Source: Streptomyces musisoli
GTDB taxonomy: Bacteria; Actinomycetota; Actinomycetes; Streptomycetales; Streptomycetaceae
DNA: 64,000 bases
Assembly (NCBI RefSeq): GCF_016741855.1
Contig: NZ_JAERRH010000002.1
Coordinates: 1-64,000, forward strand
Direction of reading: 5' to 3'
Shown piece after piece: positions 54,344-64,000 of the stretch (positions within the stretch are counted from its first letter, which is position 1; each line of letters begins with the position of its first letter). The notes beneath the pieces are model-generated. The model searched no databases, was not told where the DNA came from, and was given only the letters and a program-made list of their open reading frames with translations. A program made the position numbers and the translations under genes.

Positions 54344-54697
54344 TCAGCTGTAGTCGATGCCGGTGACGGAGGCGCTGCCCGGGCCGTGGGACGTGGCGTC
54401 TCCCGTGTTCTCGGCCGTCGCCGATCCGCCGCCCCGCCCATGCCGACGGCGTATGCCCGTGATGCTCATGCCGGCGTCGCGGGCGCGCGCTCGTCCGGTT
54501 CCCACGGCCCGGTCGTGGGCGGCCGTGCCGGACGGCCGGATCCACGTCCAGGCCAGGGCGACGACAGCGAGAGCCACTTGGACGGACGCACCCGCCAACT
54601 GCCCCGTACCGGGGCCGTCCAGCAGCCAGAGCAGAGGTGTGGAGGCGACCAGCGCGACGGCCAGCGCACTCATGATGATCTTCCGAGCCAGGGACAT
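54344..54697 (-). CDS. Small two-helix membrane protein, candidate partner/effector of the NACHT-like NTPase
   Basis: This 117-residue protein begins MSLARKIIMSALAVALVAST. Two hydrophobic segments lie at about residues 8-25 and 34-53. A basic segment follows (RARARDAGMSITGIRRRHGR), then a Ser/Gly/Thr-rich tail with ENTGDATSHGPGSASVTG at residues 96-113. This tail aligns with the NACHT protein N-terminus (NSGDGTAYDGAVVVTG): N-[S/T]-G-D-[A/G]-T, then VTG at the other end. The ATG at 54695-54697 has a GGGGGG ribosome-binding site; an earlier in-frame start would add an unlikely basic tail. The gene is cotranscribed with, and lies just upstream of, the NTPase gene. I know no family for it. Confidence 0.75.
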   Translation of the reverse strand: MSLARKIIMSALAVALVASTPLLWLLDGPGTGQLAGASVQVALAVVALAWTWIRPSGTAAHDRAVGTGRARARDAGMSITGIRRRHGRGGGSATAENTGDATSHGPGSASVTGIDYS

Positions 54698-54833
54698 CGT
54701 GATCCCCCCGTCAGGTCGTGTCTGGCTGGAGAAACGCCGTCCGCGGACCCATGGTTCCCGGGCGCTCGACCCGACCGGAAGAATCCGATTTCTGTCGCGC
54801 AAATGACGGAAAGCGAATGAATGCGATCGGGTG

Positions 54834-55718
54834 TCAGCGCTCCAGCAGCATCCGCTGCAACTCCCTGGCCGCGCGCGGCGGGGCCACGTCGCTGCGGTGT
54901 GCCAGGGCGATCGTCCGATGGAGTCCCGGCCTGGCCAGCGGGGTCACGCGCAGCCCCCGCCCCGCCCGGGCGGCCACCATCCGCGGCACCACGGCGACCC
55001 CGAGCCCCGCCCGGGCGAACCCCAGCACCGCGTCCATCTCGCCCCCCTCCACCGCGAACTCCGGCTCGAAGCCGGCGGAGCGGCAGGCGGCGACGGTCAG
55101 TTCCCGCAGGTCGTACCCGTGCCGGAACATCACCAGCCGTTCCCGCTCCAGGTCGGCGATCTCGACGGCCCGCCCGCCCCGGCCGGGCACCGGCGCCTCC
55201 GGAGAGGACACCACCACCAGGCCCTCCCGCAGCAGCTCCACGGTCGTCAGCGCGGGCGCCTGCGTCGGCAGCGGCAGCACGACCAGCGCCAGGTCGAGCG
55301 CACCCCGCGCCAGCTCCCGCACCAGGTCGTGCGAGCCGCCCTCCTCGATCAGCAGGCGGATCCCCGGATACCGGTCGTGGAAGGCGCGCAGCACATCCGG
55401 CAGCAGGCCGGTGCACAGACTCGGCGTCGCCCCCAGCCGCACCCGCCCCCGCCGCAGCTGGACCAGCTCCTGCACCTCGTGCCGGGCGGTGTCGGCGTCG
55501 GCCAGGATGCGCCGGGCCAGCGGCAGCAGCGCCTCGCCGGCGTCGGTGAGCGTGATGTTGCCCCGGGCCCGCAGGAACAGATCCGCGCCCAGCTCCCGCT
55601 CCAGTGCCTTGATCTGCTGCGACAGCGACGGCTGGGCGACATGGACCAGCTCGGCGGCCCGGGTGAAGTGCCGGGTCTCGACGACGGCCACGAAGTACTG
55701 GAGCTGCTGGAACTGCAT
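54834..55718 (-). CDS. LysR-family transcription regulator
   Basis: This 294-residue protein has the winged helix at residues 1-60 (MQFQQLQYFVAVVETRHFTR, VAQPSLSQQIKALERELGADLF). A two-lobed effector-binding domain follows (LRLGATPSLC-like start, FDLALVVLPLPT-type segment, GLGVAVVPRMVA). It is divergent from the sdhCAB operon, the classic arrangement for a LysR protein controlling its neighbour. A T-N11-A motif sits in the gap. It probably senses a metabolite and controls the succinate dehydrogenase genes; the ligand is unknown. Confidence 0.9.
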   Translation of the reverse strand: MQFQQLQYFVAVVETRHFTRAAELVHVAQPSLSQQIKALERELGADLFLRARGNITLTDAGEALLPLARRILADADTARHEVQELVQLRRGRVRLGATPSLCTGLLPDVLRAFHDRYPGIRLLIEEGGSHDLVRELARGALDLALVVLPLPTQAPALTTVELLREGLVVVSSPEAPVPGRGGRAVEIADLERERLVMFRHGYDLRELTVAACRSAGFEPEFAVEGGEMDAVLGFARAGLGVAVVPRMVAARAGRGLRVTPLARPGLHRTIALAHRSDVAPPRAARELQRMLLER

Positions 55719-55727
55719 CCAGCAAGA

Positions 55728-55742
55728 ATAGCCTCAGCCTAT
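55728..55742. promoter_or_regulatory. LysR-type binding site (ATAG-N7-CTAT)
   Basis: ATAGCCTCAGCCTAT is an inverted repeat containing the canonical T-N11-A pattern of LysR boxes. It lies 10 bases from the LysR start and about 60 bases upstream of the sdhC start, the expected place for autoregulation and control of the operon. Confidence 0.65.
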
Positions 55743-55801
55743 GGAAACGAGCTGGACCATGTCTTGGACTGATCGGGTTCCGTCCGCCTAGCGTGCTGGG
55801 C

Positions 55802-56509
55802 ATGGCTCTGGCAACGCGGACGGACCGACGGCCGTCCATGGCACGCACCGTGTGGGACAGCTCCGTCGGCAAGAAGACGGTCATGGCCGTCAGCGGCGTG
55901 ATCATGCTGCTGTACCTGGTCGCGCACGTGATCGGCAACCTGAAGATCTTCTTCGGTGCGGGGGAGTTCAACCACTACGCGCACTGGCTGCGCACGGTCG
56001 GCGAGCCCTTCATGCACTACGAGTGGACCCTCTGGCTCGTCCGGATCGTCCTCGTCGCCGCCGTGGTCGCCCACGCCACGTCCGCATACCAGCTCAGCCG
56101 CCGCGACATCAAGGCGCGGCCCAGCAAGTACGTGCACAAGAAGCCGCGGGCGAGCTACGCGACCCGCACCATGCGCTGGGGCGGCATCATCCTCGGCCTG
56201 TTCATCGTGTGGCACATCCTCGACCTGACCACCGGCACCGTGCACTCCGGCGGCTTCCAGGAGGGCCACCCGTACCAGAACGTCGTGGACACCTTCTCCA
56301 CCTGGTACGGCAACGTCGTCTACATCGTCGCGATGCTCGCGCTCGGCCTGCACATCCGGCACGGCTTCTGGAGCGCCGCCCAGACCCTCGGCGTCGGCAG
56401 CCGCACCCGCGACCGCGCCCTGAAGACCGTCGCCGACGTCCTCGCGCTGCTGCTCACGGCCGGCTTCATCGCCGTACCCGTGGGCGTCATGACCGGAGTG
56501 GTGAGCTGA
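55802..56509 (+). CDS. sdhC: Succinate dehydrogenase/fumarate reductase cytochrome b subunit
   Basis: This 235-residue membrane protein has five spans, the single-polypeptide (type B) anchor used by Firmicutes and many actinobacteria. The first is [20 protein letters not shown], followed by [37 protein letters not shown] and [20 protein letters not shown]. Histidines in several spans supply the heme ligands. It passes electrons from succinate to menaquinone. The ATG at 55802 is preferred. A GTG nine bases upstream is in frame, but neither has a ribosome-binding site. A TTGGAC/TAGCGT promoter-like pair ends just upstream, so a leaderless mRNA is plausible. The gene is followed at two bases by sdhA. 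Confidence 0.92.
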   Translation: MALATRTDRRPSMARTVWDSSVGKKTVMAVSGVIMLLYLVAHVIGNLKIFFGAGEFNHYAHWLRTVGEPFMHYEWTLWLVRIVLVAAVVAHATSAYQLSRRDIKARPSKYVHKKPRASYATRTMRWGGIILGLFIVWHILDLTTGTVHSGGFQEGHPYQNVVDTFSTWYGNVVYIVAMLALGLHIRHGFWSAAQTLGVGSRTRDRALKTVADVLALLLTAGFIAVPVGVMTGVVS

Positions 56510-56511
56510 CC

Positions 56512-58454
<1,943 letters not shown>

Positions 58455-58458
<4 letters not shown>

Positions 58459-59204
58459 AGCTCACCCTGCGCGTCTGGCGGCAGAAGAACGCCGGCGCCG
58501 AAGGAGCGATGTCCACCTACGAGGTGGACGACATCTCGCCCGACATGTCCTTCCTGGAGATGCTGGACGTCCTCAACGAACAGCTCATCCTCTCCGGCGA
58601 GGAGCCGGTCGCCTTCGACCACGACTGCCGCGAGGGCATCTGCGGCGCCTGCTCGCTGGTCATCAACGGCGACGCGCACGGGCCGGAGCGCACCACCACC
58701 TGCCAGCTGCACATGCGGTCCTTCCGGGACGGCGACACGATCGACATCGAGCCGTGGCGGGCGTCCGCGTTCCCGGTGATCAAGGACCTCGTGGTGGACC
58801 GGTCGGCGTTCGACCGGATCATCCAGGCCGGCGGCTACGTCACCGCGCCGACCGGGTCCGCGCCGGAGGCCCACGCCACGCCGGTACCGAAGGCCGACGC
58901 CGACTTCGCGTTCGAGCACGCGGAGTGCATCGGATGCGGTGCGTGCGTGGCCGCCTGCCCCAACGGGGCGGCGATGCTCTTCACCTCCGCCAAGGTCAAC
59001 CACCTGAACGTGCTGCCCCAGGGTGCGCCCGAGCGGGAGACGCGGGTGCTGGACATGGTGGCGCAGATGGACGCGGAGGGCTTCGGCGGCTGCACGCTGG
59101 CCGGTGAGTGCGCGACCGCCTGCCCGAAGGGGATCCCGCTGGTGTCGATCACCGGAATGAACAAGGAGTGGCTGCGGGCCACCCGCAAGGCGGGGAAGCG
59201 CTGA
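58455..59204 (+). CDS. sdhB: Succinate dehydrogenase/fumarate reductase iron-sulfur subunit
   Basis: This 249-residue subunit carries the electron chain from FAD to quinone. The 2Fe-2S ligands are in [18 protein letters not shown] and TTTCQLHM. The two C-terminal clusters use [14 protein letters not shown] and [16 protein letters not shown]. It lies in an sdhCAB operon with a four-base overlap and no other subunit, as usual for the type B complex. A likely terminator is found about 100 bases downstream. Confidence 0.95.
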
Positions 59205-59306
59205 TCGCCGCACGCGATCGCGAGAGCGCGGTGGTCGCTCGCGCCGTTCCCGGCACCCCCACGGGGTGCCGCGACTGAGCGTTCGTCCGTGAAGGGGCGG
59301 GCGGGC

Positions 59307-59337
59307 GGGGCCGGGAGTGGTGCTCATCCCCGGCCCC
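59307..59337 (+). terminator. Probable terminator of the sdh operon
   Basis: GGGGCCGGG (59307-59315) and CCCGGCCCC (59329-59337) make a 9-bp perfect stem with a 13-base loop. The 487-bp gap between sdhB and olsB otherwise holds one doubtful short frame and the olsB promoter. Confidence 0.55.
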
Positions 59338-59386
59338 GTCTGGTTTCCCGGCCCCGTCCGGTTTCCCGCCGCTGTGGTATCCGCCC

Positions 59387-59551
59387 GTGATCTTCGGTCG
59401 GGTGGGCCGGGCGGCGGCCGTGGCCTGGCTCACCCTGCCCCGGTGGGAGCGGGCCGGCGTCGCCATGCTCAACCGCGCCGCCGTCCGCACCACCCTCGAC
59501 CCGGACAGCGGCGTACGGCTGCTCGCCGGGTGCGTGACCGAGGACGGCTGA
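59387..59551 (+). CDS. Doubtful 54-residue reading frame
   Basis: A GTG-started frame in the sdhB-olsB gap has nearly complete G/C at third codon positions. It encodes MIFGRVGRAAAVAWLTLPRW followed by ERAGVAMLNRAAVRTTLD and a short end, amphipathic and basic. No ribosome-binding site precedes it; a TATCC element just upstream could mean a leaderless message. In such GC-rich DNA this could arise by chance. Confidence 0.3.
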   Translation: MIFGRVGRAAAVAWLTLPRWERAGVAMLNRAAVRTTLDPDSGVRLLAGCVTEDG

Positions 59552-59691
59552 TCCCGCCGTTCAGCATCCCCACATCCGCTCTCCTGGCACAGGTCACGCA
59601 CCGGCCAACCGGCGTCGGAAGAACTGGAGCGGCGGGCCGTGGCACCGGGCCCGCCGCCCCCGCCGAACCGGCCCGTGACCAGGAGAGAGCC

Positions 59692-60462
59692 ATGACCGGC
59701 GTTTCCACCCTCGACCGTCCACCGCAGCCCGCGGCACCCACTCGCTACACCGTCACCCTCGCCCGGGACGAGGCCGACGTGCGGGCCGCGCAGCGGCTGC
59801 GGCACGATGTCTTCGCCGGGGAGATGGGCGCCCTGCTGGCCACCGCGGAGCCGGGACACGACGTCGACGCCTTCGACGCGTACTGCGACCACCTCCTCGT
59901 GCACGACACGGCGACCGGACAGGTCGTCGGCACCTACCGGCTGCTCCCGCCGGAGCGGGCCGCGGTCGCCGGCCGCCTCTACTCGGAGAGCGAGTTCGAC
60001 CTCGGCGCGCTCGACGCGATCCGGCCCGGCCTGGTCGAGGTCGGCCGCTCCTGCGTCCACCCCGACCACCGCGACGGCGCCGTCATCGGCCTGATCTGGG
60101 CCGGCATCGCCCGCTACATGACCGACCGGGGCCACGAGTGGCTGGCGGGCTGCTGCTCCGTGCCGCTCGCCGACGGCGGCGCCCTCGCCACCGGCACCTG
60201 GGAGCGGGTCCGCGCCAGGCACCTGGCTCCGGAGGAGTTCCGGGTCCGGCCGCTGCTGCCGTGGGTCCCGGCCGCCGAGGCCCCGGCCGACCGCACCGAG
60301 CTGCCCGCCCTGCTGCGCGGCTATCTCCGGCTCGGTGCCTGGGTCTGCGGCGAACCCGCGCACGACCCCGGCTTCGGGGTCGCCGACCTGTACGTGCTGC
60401 TGTCGATGCGCCGGGTCGACCCGCGCTATCTGCGGCACTTCCTCTCCCTCGTCCCGGCCTGA
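59692..60462 (+). CDS. olsB: Ornithine N-acyltransferase (GNAT-fold, OlsB-like)
   Basis: This 256-residue cytosolic enzyme is of the hemolysin/OlsB type. Motifs are AAQRLRHDVFAGEMGA, GQVVGTYRLLPPE, EVGRSCVHPDHRDGAVI and LIWAGIARYMTDRGHEWLAG, then the C-terminal YLRLGAWVCGEPAHDPGFG followed by VADLYVLL. It should attach a 3-hydroxy fatty acid to the alpha-amino group of ornithine. The next gene encodes the second acyltransferase of ornithine-lipid synthesis and starts inside this stop codon (TGATG), so the pathway is a two-gene operon. The ATG has AGGAGAG upstream. Confidence 0.88.
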   Translation: MTGVSTLDRPPQPAAPTRYTVTLARDEADVRAAQRLRHDVFAGEMGALLATAEPGHDVDAFDAYCDHLLVHDTATGQVVGTYRLLPPERAAVAGRLYSESEFDLGALDAIRPGLVEVGRSCVHPDHRDGAVIGLIWAGIARYMTDRGHEWLAGCCSVPLADGGALATGTWERVRARHLAPEEFRVRPLLPWVPAAEAPADRTELPALLRGYLRLGAWVCGEPAHDPGFGVADLYVLLSMRRVDPRYLRHFLSLVPA

Positions 60463-61264
60463 TGAGCGTCTGGCTGCCCACGGCGCCCTGCACCCCGGGC
60501 GGCTGCGTGGAACCTGCCCGGGCCGCCGCGGCCGTACCCCGTGCCGTGCTGCGGCTGACCGCGGTCACGGTCCTGTTGCTGGCCGGGACCATGCTGTCCC
60601 CACTCGGCGGGTCGATCCCCGCCGAGTGGGTCAGGCGGTGGTGCCGGACGATCGTCCGGGCGATGGGGGTCCGGGTCCGCGTCACCGGCGCCGCCGCGCC
60701 GGCCGGCGGGCTGCTGCTGGTCGCTAACCACGTCTCCTGGCTCGACATCCCGCTGCTCGCCGCCGTCCGCCCCGCCCGCATGCTCGCCAAGACCGAGGTC
60801 CGGCAGTGGCCCGTGGCGGGCGCGCTCGCCGCGCGCGGCGGGGCCCTGTTCATCGAACGGGACCGGCTGCGCGCCCTGCCCGGCACGGTCGCCCGGATCG
60901 CCGACGCCCTGCGCGCGGGCGCGGCCGTGACCGCCTTCCCCGAGGGCAGTACCTGGTGCGGGCGTGCGCAGGGCAGGTTCCGCCGGGCCGTCTTCCAGGC
61001 CGCGCTGGACGCGGGCGTGCCCGTCCAGCCGGTCGCCCTGCGCTACCGGCAGGAGGGCGGCGGCTCCGGCACCGCGGCGGCCTTCGTCGGTGAGGACACC
61101 CTGCTGGCCTCGCTGTGGCGGGTCGCCCGGGCCCGGGGGCTGGTCGTCGAGGTGGAGATCCGGCCGGTGATCCCGCCGGGCACCCACCCCGACCGCCGCG
61201 CCCTCGCCCACGCGGCCCAGCCGGCCGCGCCCGAGCCCACGTGGACCCACGCGGCCCTGGTCGG

Positions 61265-61289
<25 letters not shown>
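60462..61289 (+). CDS. olsA: Lysophospholipid/lyso-ornithine lipid O-acyltransferase (OlsA-like)
   Basis: This 275-residue membrane-associated PlsC-family enzyme has an N-terminal hydrophobic helix (VLRLTAVTVLLLAGTML). The HxxxxD motif reads NHVSWLD, and the FPEGST motif lies about 70 residues further on. Coupled to OlsB, it would complete ornithine lipid by esterifying lyso-ornithine lipid. Its 3-prime end overlaps the convergent UvrA-like gene by 25 bp. General phospholipid acylation is the alternative role. Confidence 0.85.
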
Positions 61290-63595
<2,306 letters not shown>

Positions 63596-63622
63596 CCGTG
63601 GAACTCTAGCCGCCCCCGGGTC

Positions 63623-63817
63623 CTACGACTGCGGAGGGTTGCCCCGGTCCTGCCGGGTTCCGAACTCGTCCCTCAGCTTGTCCTGACCGGTGTCGACCTG
63701 CGACCGGTACTTGTTCCCGGTGTGCTGGTCGAGGTAGTCACCGCCCTTGTCGATGCCCTTGTCGGCCGCGCCCTCGTGGCCCTTGAGCATGCCCTTGATC
63801 TTGTCCATGAAGGACAT
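63623..63817 (-). CDS. Small antitoxin-family protein (MT0933-like)
   Basis: This 64-residue hydrophilic protein, [20 protein letters not shown] onwards with [19 protein letters not shown], matches the MT0933-like antitoxin pattern: a short amphipathic start, then ADKGIDKxGDxxDxxTGxKY. No toxin gene is beside it, and in Streptomyces such proteins are often solitary and stress-induced, so a true toxin-antitoxin role is doubtful. The ATG has GGAGGG upstream. Confidence 0.8.
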   Translation of the reverse strand: MSFMDKIKGMLKGHEGAADKGIDKGGDYLDQHTGNKYRSQVDTGQDKLRDEFGTRQDRGNPPQS

Positions 63818-63893
63818 GGCAGCCCTCCTCGTCGGTTCCAGGCTTGCCTTCCCAGGGTCACCGGCCGGGACGGGGTTCGCATCTTGATCAGCT

Positions 63894-64000
63894 CACCGGC
63901 CCGGGGCGAAGAGCGCGGCGAGCCGCCGGTAGGAGTCCAGCAGGGCCGGGCGGTCGTAGCTGCTGGTGGTGACGAGGACCTCCTCGGCGCCCGTCTCCTT
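63894..64000 (-). CDS. C-terminus of a luciferase-like flavin monooxygenase (partial)
   Basis: The last 34 residues, KETGAEEVLVTTSSYDRPAL followed by LDSYRRLAALFAPGR, match the end of LLM-class flavin-dependent oxidoreductases (GAEELLVTTxxxDxxxRLxSYxLLA). The gene runs off the window edge, so its start and domain content cannot be seen. The substrate is unknown. Confidence 0.75.

Noticed and set aside
51419..54697. Toxin-antitoxin or phage-derived pair
   Set aside because: The large gene is a membrane NTPase with NACHT features and the small one has two membrane helices. Neither resembles toxin, antitoxin or phage proteins, and no integrase or attachment site lies nearby.
63623..63817. Classical toxin-antitoxin module
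   Set aside because: Only the antitoxin-like gene is present. Neighbours are a UvrA paralogue and a flavin monooxygenase, and no toxin gene is seen.

Overview
The window is high-GC, GTG/TTG-start-rich, densely coding DNA typical of Streptomyces. Tat and lipoprotein signals, a class F sortase, LysX, a SpoIIE-type phosphatase, an ECF sigma/anti-sigma pair and a GGDEF-EAL protein all fit that genus. From memory, the gene content and order resemble the S. coelicolor SCO0920-SCO0975 stretch (succinate dehydrogenase, RmdA, WS/DGAT, gnd). That is recollection, not a search. No rRNA, tRNA, CRISPR array, insertion sequence or prophage was seen.

Layout. 1-7.7 kb: gnd, a secreted LysM/M23 wall hydrolase, a DMT-family membrane protein, a FhuF-like iron protein and the glgA-glgC glycogen pair. 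7.8-13.5 kb: a secreted GH92 alpha-mannosidase, a WS/DGAT acyltransferase and an unusual SDR protein with a cysteine motif. 13.6-16.1 kb: a degenerate HD-domain protein preceded by a 47-residue Cys-ending peptide gene, a divergent 57-residue peptide gene, and an amidase. 16.4-27.2 kb: a LacI regulator divergent from a solute-binding protein, two permeases, GH5, GH85 and GH38, read as an N-glycan (mannose/GlcNAc) uptake and breakdown locus. 27.5-33.7 kb: LMF-family membrane protein, DUF6777-like lipoprotein, PAS-GAF-SpoIIE-ATPase phosphatase and an Fpg/Nei glycosylase. 33.7-37.1 kb: ECF sigma, unknown gene, anti-sigma, and a divergent CapA-like protein. 37.1-48.1 kb: amino-acid permease, universal stress protein, LysX, polysaccharide deacetylase, sortase and its probable substrate, DUF4239 protein, proline-rich surface protein and a SCO0930-like lipoprotein. 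48.4-51.4 kb: a methyltransferase coupled to an RmdA-like c-di-GMP enzyme. 51.4-54.7 kb: a NACHT-like membrane NTPase with a small membrane partner. 54.8-64 kb: LysR, sdhCAB, ornithine-lipid genes olsB-olsA, a UvrA paralogue, a small antitoxin-family protein and the end of a luciferase-like monooxygenase.

How the genes work together. The LacI-to-GH38 block is a self-contained catabolic unit: GH85 releases glycans outside the cell, the ABC system imports them, and GH5/GH38 trim them. A perfect 12-bp inverted repeat lies in its control region. LysX and OlsBA both make cationic aminolipids. Sortase, anchored protein, proline-rich protein and lipoprotein form a cell-surface block.

Most novel candidates: (1) the NACHT-like protein and its two-helix partner, whose ends share an N[ST]GD[AG]T...VTG motif that resembles amyloid-signalling pairing between an NLR and its effector; (2) the peptide/HD-domain divergon at 13.6-14.7 kb; (3) an SDR fused to a CxxC...CxxC element and lacking the catalytic tyrosine. 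Many intergenic gaps also carry short tandem repeats, each with its own unit.
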